Assembly: GCF_018361265.1 (NCBI RefSeq)
Contig: NZ_JAFLNH010000003.1
Coordinates: forward strand, 508,501-572,500
Reading direction: 5' to 3'
DNA: 64,000 bases
From: Mycobacterium sp. SM1
Lineage (GTDB): Bacteria > Actinomycetota > Actinomycetes > Mycobacteriales > Mycobacteriaceae
In this document: positions 25,518 through 34,721 of the stretch, piece by piece
Numbering within the stretch: position 1 is the stretch's first letter
How the letters are laid out: the number at the start of each line of letters is the position of its first letter
Position numbers and translations under genes: made by a program
The notes under the pieces: generated by a model
Databases searched by the model: none
The model's input: only the letters and a program-made list of their open reading frames with translations
What the model was told of the DNA's origin: nothing

Positions 25518-26206
25518 TGAGCGACCTACCCCCGCCCGATCTGGGAGCCGACCTCGGTATTTCGGAGGTGACCGAGCTCTCCGACGACGAGCTGGCCAGG
25601 GTGCTGGAGGCGCTGCTTTTGGTGGCGGACACTCCGGTGAGCGTGGCGGCGCTGGCCGCGGCCGTCGGGCAACCTGTCTACCGGGTTGCCGCCAAGCTGC
25701 GGTTGATGGCCGATGAGCTCACCGCGCGCGACAGTGGCATCGATCTGCGGGAGGACGGCGGCGGTTGGCGTCTGTACACCCGCGCCCGCTTCGCGCCGTA
25801 TGTGGAGCGGCTGTTGCTGGACGGGTCCCGCTCGAAGCTCACCCGCGCGGCATTGGAAACGCTGGCCGTTGTTGCATACCGCCAGCCGGTGACGCGTGCC
25901 CGGGTGAGCGCTGTGCGAGGTGTTAATTCAGACGCTGTCATGCGCTCGCTTTTGGCGCGTGGCCTGATCACCGAGGCCGGCACCGATCCGGACACCGGCG
26001 CGGCCGCGTTTGCCACCACGGAGCTTTTCCTGGAGCGGCTGGGATTGTCCTCGTTGGCGGAGCTACCCGATATCGCGCCGCTGCTACCCGACGTCGACAC
26101 GATCGACGAGGTGAGTGAATCCTTAGACAGTGAGCGCCGTTTCGCCAAAATCGGCCGCGCCCCGGCGCCCGAGCAACCGATGCCGTTCGACGTGGACCAG
26201 GAGTGA
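25517..26206 (+). CDS. scpB: segregation and condensation protein B
   Basis: A 229-residue partner of ScpA and SMC with two winged-helix domains: ELARVLEALLLVADTPVSVA and ETLAVVAYRQPVTRARVSAV. It starts at the ATG overlapping the last repeat mini-ORF. The C-terminal tail is acidic (PFDVDQE). The stop overlaps the pseudouridine synthase start. Confidence 0.95.
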   Translation: MSDLPPPDLGADLGISEVTELSDDELARVLEALLLVADTPVSVAALAAAVGQPVYRVAAKLRLMADELTARDSGIDLREDGGGWRLYTRARFAPYVERLLLDGSRSKLTRAALETLAVVAYRQPVTRARVSAVRGVNSDAVMRSLLARGLITEAGTDPDTGAAAFATTELFLERLGLSSLAELPDIAPLLPDVDTIDEVSESLDSERRFAKIGRAPAPEQPMPFDVDQE

Positions 26207-26949
26207 TGGCCAAATCCGTGGGTGTCCGCCTGCAAAAAGTGTTGTCGCACGCGGGGATTGCATCGAGGAGGGCGGCCGAAAAGATGATCGCCGCCGGCCG
26301 TGTGGACGTGAACGGTCAGCTGGTCACCGAGCTGGGCACTCGGGTCGACCCGGATTCAGCGGTGATTCGCGTCGACGGGGTCAGGGTGGTCCTCGACGAG
26401 TCGCTGGTGTACCTGGCGCTGAATAAGCCGCGCGGTATGCACTCGACCATGTCCGATGAACGCGGCCGGCCCTGCATCGGCGACGTTGTCGAGCATCGGG
26501 TGCGGGGCGACAAAAAGCTTTTTCACGTTGGGCGCCTGGATGCCGACACCGAAGGGCTGATCCTGCTGACCAATGACGGTGAGCTGGCCCACCGGCTGAT
26601 GCATCCTTCGTATCAGGTGCCCAAGGTGTACTTGGCAACGCTGGCAGGATCGGTGCCACGCGGGCTCGGCGCGAAGCTGCGCGCCGGAATCCAGCTGGAC
26701 GACGGCCCGGCACGTGTCGACGATTTCGCGGTGATCGACGCCATCCCGGGTAAGACCCTGGTGCGAGTGACGTTGCACGAGGGGCGCAAACGCCTGGTGC
26801 GCCGGCTGTTGGCGGCCGTGGGTTTCCCGGTGCAGGCACTGGTCCGCACCGACATCGGCCCAATATCGCTGGGAACGCAACGCCCCGGCAGCATTCGTGC
26901 TCTGGGCCGCGACGAGGTGGGGCAACTGTACAAAGCGGTGGGTCTGTGA
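26206..26949 (+). CDS. RluB/RsuA-type rRNA pseudouridine synthase (Rv1711-like)
   Basis: A 247-residue enzyme isomerising uridine in rRNA. An S4 domain at the N terminus ([20 protein letters not shown]) is followed by a synthase domain with the catalytic Asp112 in [19 protein letters not shown] and the closing [17 protein letters not shown] block. The exact rRNA target cannot be read from sequence. ATG 26206 shares a base with the scpB stop; GTG 26203 directly before it would also work. Confidence 0.9.
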   Translation: MAKSVGVRLQKVLSHAGIASRRAAEKMIAAGRVDVNGQLVTELGTRVDPDSAVIRVDGVRVVLDESLVYLALNKPRGMHSTMSDERGRPCIGDVVEHRVRGDKKLFHVGRLDADTEGLILLTNDGELAHRLMHPSYQVPKVYLATLAGSVPRGLGAKLRAGIQLDDGPARVDDFAVIDAIPGKTLVRVTLHEGRKRLVRRLLAAVGFPVQALVRTDIGPISLGTQRPGSIRALGRDEVGQLYKAVGL

Positions 26950-27629
26950 ATGACCTGGTCGTCGCGGTGGACGGGCCGGCGGGAACCGGAAAATCCTCGG
27001 TCTCACGAGCGTTGGCACGCGCGTTGGGGGCGCGGTATCTGGATACCGGTGCGATGTACCGGATCGTGACGCTGGCGGTGCTGCGCGCCGGAATCGACCC
27101 TGCGGATGAGCCCGCCGTCGGCGCCATTGCTGAGACGGTGCAGTTGTCGGTGGGTGATGATCCAGGCGAGGATCGGTGTTACCTTGCCGGAGAGAATGTT
27201 TCGATGGAGATCCGTGGCGATGCCGTCACCAGGGCGGTATCGGCCGTATCGCTGGTTCCCGCGGTGCGGGATCGGCTAGTGCCGTTGCAGCGCGCGATGG
27301 CCTCGGGCCCGGGCAGCATCGTGGTGGAAGGCCGCGATATCGGCACCGTGGTCCTGCCCGGCGCTTCGGTGAAGATCTTCTTGACCGCCTCGGCGGAAAC
27401 CCGGGCGCGCCGGCGCAACGATCAAAATGTCGCTGTGGGCCTGGTCGACGACTACCAGGGTGTGCTGGCCGATGTTCGCCGCCGCGACCATCTGGATTCC
27501 ACGCGAGCGGTGGCGCCGCTGCGGCCAGCCGAGGATGCGGTGATCGTCGACACCAGCGACATGACGGAGGCCGAGGTGATCGATTACCTGCTGCAGCTGG
27601 TGAGGCATCGAAGCGAGGCTCAGCGGTGA
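26946..27629 (+). CDS. cmk: cytidylate kinase
   Basis: A 227-residue kinase phosphorylating CMP and dCMP. The P-loop GPAGTGKS is at 10-17, with [25 protein letters not shown] and a [12 protein letters not shown] block near the end ([20 protein letters not shown]). GTG 26946 overlaps the previous stop as GTGA. The stop overlaps der in the same way. Confidence 0.95.
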   Translation: MNDLVVAVDGPAGTGKSSVSRALARALGARYLDTGAMYRIVTLAVLRAGIDPADEPAVGAIAETVQLSVGDDPGEDRCYLAGENVSMEIRGDAVTRAVSAVSLVPAVRDRLVPLQRAMASGPGSIVVEGRDIGTVVLPGASVKIFLTASAETRARRRNDQNVAVGLVDDYQGVLADVRRRDHLDSTRAVAPLRPAEDAVIVDTSDMTEAEVIDYLLQLVRHRSEAQR

Positions 27630-29020
27630 CAAAGGATGGCGCGTGTAGCAACGAAAACAACTGGGAAGCTGAGGGGTTCACGTCGGACGTAGCGGACGCG
27701 CGACCGCCGGTGGTAGCGGTTGTGGGCCGGCCCAATGTCGGCAAGTCGACGCTGGTGAATCGGATCCTGGGCCGACGGGAGGCAGTGGTACAGGACGTGC
27801 CCGGCGTGACCCGCGATCGGGTCTCCTACGACGCGCTCTGGACCGGGCGCCGGTTCGTCGTGCAGGACACGGGGGGCTGGGAGCCCGACGCCAAGGGACT
27901 GGCGCAGCTGGTGGCAGAGCAGGCGTCGGTGGCCATGCGCGCCGCGGACGCGGTGATCTTGGTGGTGGACGCATCCGTCGGAGCGACCACCGGCGATGAG
28001 GCGGCAGCGCGAATCCTGCGACGCAGCGGCAAACCAGTATTCCTGGCCGCCAACAAAGTTGACAGTGACACGGGGGAAGCGGACGCGGCAGCGCTGTGGT
28101 CGTTGGGGCTCGGGCAACCCTACGCGGTCAGCGCGATGCACGGACGTGGCGTCGCCGAGTTGCTCGACGATGTGCTGGCCGCGCTGCCGCACGCGGCAGA
28201 ATCGCCGTCCGCGGAAGGGGGGCCGCGACGGGTGGCGCTCGTCGGCAAACCCAACGTCGGCAAAAGTTCGCTGCTGAACCGGCTGGCCGGTGATCAGCGT
28301 GCGGTGGTCCACGAAGTCGCGGGCACGACCGTCGATCCGGTGGACTCGCTGATCGAAATGGGCGGCAGCGTCTGGCGATTCGTCGACACCGCGGGGCTGC
28401 GGCGCAAGGTCCGCCAGGCCAGTGGGCAGGAGTACTACGCGTCGGTGCGCACCCACAGTGCCATCGATGCCGCCGAGGTGGTGATCGTGCTGGTCGACGC
28501 CTCGGAGCCGCTGACCGAGCAGGACCAGCGGGTGCTGTCGATGGTGATCGATGCGGGCCGCGCGCTGGTGCTGGCCTTCAACAAGTGGGATCTGGTCGAC
28601 GAGGACCGCCGCGCTCTGCTGGAGCGTGAGGTCCAACGCGAACTGGTCCAGCTTCAATGGGCGCCGCGAGTCAACATCTCCGCCAAGACCGGCCGCGGCG
28701 TGCAGAAATTGGTGCCGGCGCTAAAAACCGCTCTGGCGTCGTGGGATACCAGGGTTCCGACCGCGCGGCTGAACACCTGGATTCGGGAAGTGATCGCCGC
28801 GACGCCCCCGCCGGCGCGCGGCGGCCGGCAGCCTCGTGTGCTGTTCGCGACCCAAGCCACGGCCCGGCCGCCGACGTTCGTGCTGTTTACGACCGGCTTC
28901 CTGGAGGCGGGATATCGGCGATTTCTGGAGCGGCGGCTGCGGGAGACGTTCGGCTTCCAGGGCAGCCCGATCCGCATCAACGTACGAGTGCGCGAGCAGC
29001 AGGACGCGAGGTCGCGCTGA
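27626..29020 (+). CDS. der: ribosome-biogenesis GTPase Der (EngA)
   Basis: A 464-residue protein with two GTPase domains in tandem. The first has GRPNVGKS (34-41), DTGGW and NKVD; the second has GKPNVGKS (207-214), DTAGL and NKWD. A C-terminal KH-like domain follows. It acts in 50S subunit assembly. GTG 27626 overlaps cmk as GTGA. The frame is open for a further 150 codons upstream, but that reading lies within cmk in another frame and is a shadow. Confidence 0.96.
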   Translation: MTKDGACSNENNWEAEGFTSDVADARPPVVAVVGRPNVGKSTLVNRILGRREAVVQDVPGVTRDRVSYDALWTGRRFVVQDTGGWEPDAKGLAQLVAEQASVAMRAADAVILVVDASVGATTGDEAAARILRRSGKPVFLAANKVDSDTGEADAAALWSLGLGQPYAVSAMHGRGVAELLDDVLAALPHAAESPSAEGGPRRVALVGKPNVGKSSLLNRLAGDQRAVVHEVAGTTVDPVDSLIEMGGSVWRFVDTAGLRRKVRQASGQEYYASVRTHSAIDAAEVVIVLVDASEPLTEQDQRVLSMVIDAGRALVLAFNKWDLVDEDRRALLEREVQRELVQLQWAPRVNISAKTGRGVQKLVPALKTALASWDTRVPTARLNTWIREVIAATPPPARGGRQPRVLFATQATARPPTFVLFTTGFLEAGYRRFLERRLRETFGFQGSPIRINVRVREQQDARSR

Positions 29021-29318
29021 GGCTACCGACGCGATTGCGCCGACGCGGTCGAGGCGGTCGGGAAGGCGATGCCTCAGCGATCGCGGCTTCGGTGTTTGCT
29101 GGCCGTTGTGCCCTGCCGTCTGTTCGCCTACTCGTCATGCGCTGTTTTCCCTGAGCCGGTAGCAGTGCCCGCGGGTGCTGTCATACTTCAAGGGTTCGTT
29201 GGACCAGGTCGACGTGTTGCCAGCGTATGGACCGCGGCCCACCACAGCACAAAGATTGCGCTCACTACCTGCGGGAGGCCATCCGGCAGGTTTCATCGCG
29301 CGCCGAGGGGAGGTTTCG
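29021..29318 (+). other. intergenic region before the mgtE-like gene
   Basis: 298 bases with no gene that I can support. A GAGGGGAGG Shine-Dalgarno site stands at its end. I looked for a Mg2+ or Mn2+ riboswitch because of the downstream genes and could not recognise M-box or yybP-ykoY consensus elements by eye. Confidence 0.5.
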
Positions 29319-30665
29319 ATGGCTGAGTCATCCGTCGGGCCGGGCACCATGGGTGCCGGGGCGAAGGTGATGCATCTCTCGGAGGTGTTGCGGGCGCCGG
29401 TGGTGACGCCGTCGGGTGAGGCGGTGGGCCGGGTTGATGACGTTATTGTGCGGTTGCGGGGGGTGTCGGCCTATCCGCGGGTGAGCGGGATCGTGGCCGC
29501 GGTGGGTGATCGGCGGGTGTTTGTGGGGGGTAAATCGATTCAGTGCTACGAGCCGGAGCGGGTGCGGCTGGCGAAAAGCAAGGTCGATCTGCGCCAGTTC
29601 GAGCGCCGCCTCGGGGAGGTGTTGCTGCGTGCTGATGTGCTGGGGTATCGGCTCATTGATGTGGCTGCCGGGGAGTTGGTGCGCGCCTATGACGTGGAGT
29701 TGGAGGACACCCCGGATGGTTGGGTGCTCGCGCGGGTGGATACCCGCCGCCCGCCGCGGTTGTTTGGGTTGCTGAAAGCACCCGGTGGTCATGCGGCTCG
29801 GGACTGGAAGGCCTTTGAGCCGTTGATTGGGCATGGCCAGTCGATGGCCGTGCGGCGGGTGTTCGGGCGGGTGGGGGCGCTAAAGCCGGCGCAGATCGCC
29901 GACTTGCTGGAGGAGGCCGATAGGGCCGAAAGCGGGGAGATCCTCGAGCGGGTGCGCCATGACCCCGAGCTGGAGGCCGATGTGTTTGAGGAGCTTGACC
30001 CCGGCAAAGCCAGCCGGCTGCTGGATGACATGCCCGATGGGGAGGTGGCTGCCCTGCTGGGGCGGATGCGCGCCGATGACGCCGCGGACACGGTCGTGGA
30101 TTTGCGCCAGTCTCGCCGGCGGCGGGTTTTGGAGCTGATGCCCGCCCCGCAGCGCGCCAAGGTGATCACGTTGCTGGGGTTTCATCCCGACAGTGCGGGC
30201 GGTTTGATGAGCCTTGATTTTGTGAGCTGCGGTAGCGCCGCGACCGCCGGTGAGGCGCTGGCCCTTATCGCCGGCGCGCATGCCCTGCAGCCGGAGGCGC
30301 TGCTGCAGATGCATGTGCTCAACGAGCGCGGGCAGCTGGCCGGCACGGTGCCGGTGATCGCGCTGCTGCAGGCCGATCCCGCCGATGGGGTTGCCCGGTT
30401 GATGGATTCCGATCCCATTCGGGTACGACCCGAGGCGGATCTAACCGATGTCGCGGTGCTGATGTCGGACTACAACTTGCACCTTATCCCGGTGGTCGAC
30501 GAGCGGGACACGGTGCTGGGTGTGGTCACCATTGACGATGTTTTGGATTTCAGCGTTCCCGATGACTGGCGCCGGCGTGAGCCGGGTCCGCGCCCGACGC
30601 GGGACGCCGGGGGGCCTCTCGCCACCCGCGATCTGACAGCCCAGCACGGCCAAGGGGGTGAGTAG
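29319..30665 (+). CDS. MgtE N-domain/CBS protein without membrane part
   Basis: A 448-residue soluble protein. The first ~160 residues look like two PRC-barrel-like modules (APVVTPSGEAVGRVDDVIVR; LLRADVLGYRLIDVAAGELV). Residues ~190-310 match the MgtE N-terminal helical domain (DLLEEADRAESGEILERVRH; VFEELDPGKASRLLDDMPDG), and ~315-425 form a CBS pair (DPIRVRPEADLTDVAVLMSD; DTVLGVVTIDDVLDF). In MgtE these domains sense Mg2+ and gate the channel, but the channel domain is absent. It ends two bases before an NRAMP-type transporter, so it is probably a regulator of that protein. ATG 29319 follows GAGGGGAGG. Confidence 0.85.
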   Translation: MAESSVGPGTMGAGAKVMHLSEVLRAPVVTPSGEAVGRVDDVIVRLRGVSAYPRVSGIVAAVGDRRVFVGGKSIQCYEPERVRLAKSKVDLRQFERRLGEVLLRADVLGYRLIDVAAGELVRAYDVELEDTPDGWVLARVDTRRPPRLFGLLKAPGGHAARDWKAFEPLIGHGQSMAVRRVFGRVGALKPAQIADLLEEADRAESGEILERVRHDPELEADVFEELDPGKASRLLDDMPDGEVAALLGRMRADDAADTVVDLRQSRRRRVLELMPAPQRAKVITLLGFHPDSAGGLMSLDFVSCGSAATAGEALALIAGAHALQPEALLQMHVLNERGQLAGTVPVIALLQADPADGVARLMDSDPIRVRPEADLTDVAVLMSDYNLHLIPVVDERDTVLGVVTIDDVLDFSVPDDWRRREPGPRPTRDAGGPLATRDLTAQHGQGGE

Positions 30666-30667
30666 CG

Positions 30668-32326
30668 ATGACCGTTCAGCAGCGCACCGATGTGGTGTCG
30701 GTGGGGGCGCGGCGGCGCAGCGCGGTGCTCGATAGCGCGCATCTTGGTGACATCGAGGGCGCGCTGGGCCGCATCAGCATCAGCGACACCGAGCGGCCGC
30801 GCACGCTCAAGACGCGGCTGGTGACCCTGCTGGCGATCATGGGTCCCGGGTTGATCGTGATGGTCGGCGACAACGACGCCGGCGGTGTGGCCACCTACGC
30901 GCAAGCCGGGCAAGACCACGGCTACAGCCTGTTGTGGGTGCTGTTGTTGCTGATCCCGGTGCTGATCGTCAGCCAGGAGATGGTGGTGCGCCTGGGGGCG
31001 GTCACCGGGGTGGGTCACGCGCGGTTGATCAATGAGCGCTTCGGCCGGTTTTGGGGCTGGTTTTCCGTCGGTGACCTGTTTGTGCTGAACTTTTTGACGA
31101 TTGTCACCGAATTCATCGGTGTGGTGTTGGCGTCCGAGTACTTCGGCATTTCTCGCTATGTGGTCGTCCCGCTGGCCGCGGTCGCGTTGATCGTGATCAC
31201 GGCCACCGGCAGCTTCCGGCGCTGGGAACGCGCGATGTTCGTGTTCATCGCTATCTCGCTGCTGGAAATCCCGATGCTGTTGATGTCGCACCCGGACTGG
31301 GGACACGCAGCGAAATCCCTTGTGGTGCCCAGCATAGCGGGCGGAGTCAGCTCCAATGGGGTGCTGCTGATCGTCGGACTTGTTGGCACCACGGTGGCCC
31401 CGTGGCAGCTGTTTTTTCAGCAGTCCAACGTCGTGGACAAGCGCATCACCCCGCGCTTCATCGGCCATGAGCGTATCGATACCACGGTGGGCGCCTTCGT
31501 CACCAACATCGGCGCGGCGGCATTGATGATGACCGGCGCTTGGGCTGTTCGCGCCACCCACAGCCACGCGCATTTCATCAACGCCGGTGTGGTGGCGAGC
31601 CTGCTGGGTCAACACAACAGGCTCCTAGGCTCGCTGTTTGCGATCGTGCTTTTGGATGCGGCCATCATCGGCGCCGCCGCGGTCACCCTGGCCACTAGCT
31701 ACGCTTTCGGTGACGTGTTCGGGATCAAGCATTCGCTGCACCGGGGCTTTGCCGACGCCAAGCCGTTTTACCTGTCCTACACCGCGATGGTGGCGCTGGC
31801 CGCGGCGATCGTGCTCATCCCGGGCGCACCGCTGGGGCTGATCACCCTGGCTGTGCAGGCCCTGGCCGGGTTACTGCTGCCCAGCGCCACGGTCTTTCTG
31901 CTGTTGCTGTGCAACGACCGGGAAGTCCTGGGCCCCTGGGTGAACCGGCCGTGGCTCAACGTGGTGACTGGCTTCATTGTGGGCGTGCTGCTGCTGTTAT
32001 CGGCGATCCTGATGGTCAACACGGTGTTTCCGAATCTAGATGTCCGTTTGGTCACGGTCTATCTGGCCGTGACTTTCGTCGTGTCGGCCGCTGTCGCTGT
32101 TGGCGTGGTGCGGTGGTCTGCGCACCGCAAGCCGGAACCGTCAGCAGCGCAAGAACTTTCTCGCGATCGGAGGGATCGGTCCACGTGGCGGATGCCACCG
32201 CTGGCCTTGCTGGAACCGGTCACCTGGACGGGCTGGACGCGACTGGGCATGCTGGCGCTGCGCGGCTATCTCCTCGTCTCGGCGGTCGTGCTGGTGATAA
32301 AAGTCATCCAACTGGGGCGCGTCTAG
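30668..32326 (+). CDS. NRAMP-family divalent metal transporter, possibly of the Mg2+-type subgroup
   Basis: A 552-residue membrane protein with about eleven hydrophobic segments. In the first, MGPGLIVMVGDNDAGGVATY occupies the place of the DPGN metal site of classic NRAMP/MntH proteins, and in the sixth, TTVAPWQLFFQQSNVVDKR stands where MPHN is usual. Loss of the Met fits NRAMP-related magnesium transporters rather than Mn/Fe carriers. A cytoplasmic linker (residues ~475-510) precedes a last helix. It is coupled to the MgtE-like sensor gene two bases upstream. Substrate is inferred only. Confidence 0.85.
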   Translation: MTVQQRTDVVSVGARRRSAVLDSAHLGDIEGALGRISISDTERPRTLKTRLVTLLAIMGPGLIVMVGDNDAGGVATYAQAGQDHGYSLLWVLLLLIPVLIVSQEMVVRLGAVTGVGHARLINERFGRFWGWFSVGDLFVLNFLTIVTEFIGVVLASEYFGISRYVVVPLAAVALIVITATGSFRRWERAMFVFIAISLLEIPMLLMSHPDWGHAAKSLVVPSIAGGVSSNGVLLIVGLVGTTVAPWQLFFQQSNVVDKRITPRFIGHERIDTTVGAFVTNIGAAALMMTGAWAVRATHSHAHFINAGVVASLLGQHNRLLGSLFAIVLLDAAIIGAAAVTLATSYAFGDVFGIKHSLHRGFADAKPFYLSYTAMVALAAAIVLIPGAPLGLITLAVQALAGLLLPSATVFLLLLCNDREVLGPWVNRPWLNVVTGFIVGVLLLLSAILMVNTVFPNLDVRLVTVYLAVTFVVSAAVAVGVVRWSAHRKPEPSAAQELSRDRRDRSTWRMPPLALLEPVTWTGWTRLGMLALRGYLLVSAVVLVIKVIQLGRV

Positions 32327-32409
32327 CCGCGGTGGCTCTCTGCGCGCGATCATTGTGGTCTGGCTCATCGGGCGGTACCGGCTGCTGATCCCACAGCTGG
32401 TCGCGGCGG

Positions 32410-33816
32410 TCAGGGCGGCGACCGTGGTACGTCTCGCGGTTTCGACCCTGGCTCAGGGTCGTCGTCGGTGAACAGCCGTTCCGGGTGGTGGTAGTCGTTG
32501 GTCCGGGGTTGGCCGTGGTCGAGCTTCGCTGGTGGGATCCATTGGGTAGCGCCATTGGCGAGTTTGGTTGTGCGCCAACCCTGTTCGGTGAGGTTGTGGT
32601 CGGGTTTGCAGGTGAAGGTCAGCTTGTCGATGTCGGTTTGCCCGCCGCGGGCCCAGTTGTCGAGGTGGTGGACTTCACACCAGTAGCCGGGCACATCACA
32701 GCCGGGGCGGGTGCAGCCGCGGTCTTTGGCATAGAGCACCACGCGTTGATCGGCTGAGGCGATGCGTTTGGAGCGGCCCAGATACAGCGGGCGGTTGTCG
32801 TGCTCGTCGAACACCGCCAGGTAGTGGTAGGCGTGGCAGGCCATGCGGATCAGATCACGCATCGGCAGCAGGGTGCCGCCGCCGGTGAGCGCGTGCCCGG
32901 CGCCGGTCGTGAGCTCTTTCAGTGTGGTGGAGACGATCACGGCAACCGGCAACCCGTTGTGCGCCCCGAGTCGGGGGTCGCCCAGTTGGCCACGCACCAA
33001 GGCGTTGAGCGCGTCGTGTTGACGCTGGGTATGGCTGCGTAGATCCTTGTGCACGGCGTCCTCGCCGGGTTGACCGGTTACGCAGGGGGTAGGGTCGTCG
33101 GGGTTGCACATGCCGGGCGCGGCGAAGCGGGCCAGCCAGGCATCCAGGTTGGCGCGCAGCTCCGGGGAGGCGATGAGCTTGCCGAGGCTCATCCCGTCGG
33201 GGCGTTGCGCGCACCAGGTGAACCCGCGCTGGCGGGCCCGATCGGCATCGGAGAACTTGCCGTCGGGGTTGATCAGCACCGCACAGCGATTGGCCACCTT
33301 CTCCAGTTGGTCGGGGCGCAGCGTGGCGGCCTGTTCGGCCAGGAATCGCTCGGCGCGCTCGACGGTGTCGGGTGGTGTGCTTTCGGGCAGGTCGCGCACA
33401 AAGCTCTGGATCACCCGGAGATGCTGTCCGTCGAGCAGCCCGGCGCGCCACGCCCGGGCGGTGGCGGGCAGCTCGGGTGGCAGGGTTTGGCCGGTCAGTG
33501 TTATGCGCGGCGCGAGCTGCTCGGCGTCGCGGACCCGCCGCCGGGCTTCGGTGTAGCTGATGCGCAGCCAGTCGGCGATCACCTTGTGCACGGCACCGCC
33601 GATGTCGGCCGGGTCTTCTTTGGCCAGCCCCGCGATCAGGTCGTGGCCGGTTACGGCTTGTTCGCGCCGAGAGGTCTCCATCCGTTCGAGTGCCCGCAGC
33701 CGAACAACGGGGTCACACGCATCGAGGTTCAACTCGCCGATCCGGGCCACCGCGGCATCCAGCGCGTCGAAGGCGGCGCCCACCTCCGGTGGTGCGAGCA
33801 CGCCAGTCGAGCTCAT
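32410..33816 (-). CDS. 13E12-family DUF222/HNH endonuclease-like protein
   Basis: A 468-residue protein of the large mycobacterial REP13E12 family. A helical DUF222 region (VGAAFDALDAAVARIGELNL to about residue 330) precedes a C-terminal HNH domain: CTRPGCDVPGYWCEVHHLDN, then FTCKPDHNLTEQGW. ATG 33816 is chosen as the family usually begins close to MSSTGV. In M. tuberculosis, copies of this family act as attachment sites for prophage phiRv1. It lies convergent to the transporter gene and 200 bases from the tRNA attachment site. Confidence 0.88.
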   Translation of the reverse strand: MSSTGVLAPPEVGAAFDALDAAVARIGELNLDACDPVVRLRALERMETSRREQAVTGHDLIAGLAKEDPADIGGAVHKVIADWLRISYTEARRRVRDAEQLAPRITLTGQTLPPELPATARAWRAGLLDGQHLRVIQSFVRDLPESTPPDTVERAERFLAEQAATLRPDQLEKVANRCAVLINPDGKFSDADRARQRGFTWCAQRPDGMSLGKLIASPELRANLDAWLARFAAPGMCNPDDPTPCVTGQPGEDAVHKDLRSHTQRQHDALNALVRGQLGDPRLGAHNGLPVAVIVSTTLKELTTGAGHALTGGGTLLPMRDLIRMACHAYHYLAVFDEHDNRPLYLGRSKRIASADQRVVLYAKDRGCTRPGCDVPGYWCEVHHLDNWARGGQTDIDKLTFTCKPDHNLTEQGWRTTKLANGATQWIPPAKLDHGQPRTNDYHHPERLFTDDDPEPGSKPRDVPRSPP

Positions 33817-34022
33817 GTTCGAGATATTACCGGACAGGTGTGACAACTCACGAGTCGTTTATCCACAAGCGTGGGAGCCGTCAACAGGGTGCCGAATTGC
33901 GGTTTGACAACCTGCCTTGCGATGTCGCCATGGCGCCCGGGCCGCGAGCTCGCGTTCGCTTGCGGCTACCCGGGCCGTCTCCGGTAGGCTTCGACCTGCC
34001 GCCGGTGATGCACGGCAGCATA

Positions 34023-34099
34023 CGGGCTGTGGCGCAGTTTGGTAGCGCACTTGACTGGGGGTCAAGTGGTCGCAGGTTCAAATCCTGTCAGCCCGACCA
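34023..34099 (+). tRNA. tRNA-Pro (anticodon GGG)
   Basis: A complete cloverleaf of 77 bases: acceptor CGGGCTG pairs with CAGCCCG, the D arm is GCGCAGTTTGGTAGCGC, anticodon stem CTTGA/TCAAG encloses CTGGGGG with anticodon GGG, T arm CAGGTTCAAATCCTG, and CCA is encoded. It is the attachment site of the island that follows; the integrated element restores the 3' end. Confidence 0.95.
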
Positions 34100-34113
34100 A
34101 AGTTTCCGCAGGT
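34060..34113 (+). other. attL: left attachment core in tRNA-Pro
   Basis: The tRNA 3' part from GGTCAAGTGGTCGCAGG through GCAGGT at 34113 is repeated without mismatch at 44113-44166 (54 bp), and its first 39 bp again at 60723-60761. The first 15 bases past the tRNA (AAAGTTTCCGCAGGT) belong to the element end. This marks integration by a tyrosine recombinase. Confidence 0.9.
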
Positions 34114-34168
34114 GAGAGGCGATTTTGCGAAATTGCAAAGCCGCTTTTTTCGTACCCTGGCGGGGTAT

Positions 34169-34191
34169 GGATGGCAACGCGGATGGCAACG
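34169..34191 (+). repeat. paired arm-type repeat near attL
   Basis: GGATGGCAACG occurs at 34169-34179 and 34181-34191, twelve bases apart. The same pattern with GTACAGCAAC occurs at the ends of element B. Position beside the core suggests arm-type integrase sites. Confidence 0.5.
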
Positions 34192-34203
34192 GCGGTTTGG
34201 GTT

Positions 34204-34704
34204 TCACTGCTCTGACGTGTCGGCTTTCACCACTTCGGCCTCGGCGGTGAGGGTGACTGTCACGTGGAGATTCGCAGACGCGCCGACAACCACCTTTTCC
34301 AGGAACTTGATCCTGAAATCTGTAGGGGTCGCGTTCGCATCTAGGTGAACGATCTCAATATCAGCGCTCTGCGCAACGATCTGGCCACCCTTTTGGACAC
34401 CGATCGGAGTGACGATAATGCCGCCGGACGCGCCAACATCGCTGATAGTCCATGCAAGGGACGCGACCGCGCTCTGCTTGACCCTGGAATCCGTGTACCT
34501 CCGGCACTCGATTACCACAATCGCCCCCGACTGAGCCTTTACACCTTTGGCGTCGATTTCCCAATTTGCACCGGACTCACCGACAAGGGTCTGCTTTCCC
34601 TCTACCCGTTCCAGCTTTAGTCCGAGCAGGTGGCCCACTGTCTCAAGGAGATGGCGAGCAACCTCCTCGTAGCTTTTCCAGGTCGTCGACTCGTCTGTGG
34701 TCAC
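34204..34704 (-). CDS. Mrr-like PD-(D/E)XK nuclease domain protein
   Basis: A 166-residue protein. Asp51 (NWEIDAKG) and Glu66-Cys-Arg68 (VVIECRRY), followed by SRVKQSAVASLAWTISDVGA and GIIVTPIGVQKGGQIVA, reproduce the core of Mrr-type restriction endonuclease domains, with Arg in place of the usual Lys. No separate DNA-binding domain is seen, so this is a minimal nuclease fold that may act on foreign or modified DNA. It lies between attL and the integrase, transcribed in the same direction as the integrase. Activity is inferred. Confidence 0.6.
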   Translation of the reverse strand: MTTDESTTWKSYEEVARHLLETVGHLLGLKLERVEGKQTLVGESGANWEIDAKGVKAQSGAIVVIECRRYTDSRVKQSAVASLAWTISDVGASGGIIVTPIGVQKGGQIVAQSADIEIVHLDANATPTDFRIKFLEKVVVGASANLHVTVTLTAEAEVVKADTSEQ

Positions 34705-34721
34705 CGTGTGCCGCCTCTTGA

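Noticed and set aside
27176..27625. N-terminal extension of Der by 150 codons
   Set aside because: This stretch is another frame of cmk, which has its P-loop and complete family blocks; GTG 27626 with a GTGA overlap is the normal start.
29021..29318. Mg2+ or Mn2+ riboswitch before the mgtE-like gene
   Set aside because: No consensus element recognised by eye; a covariance-model search would be needed and the claim is not supported without it.
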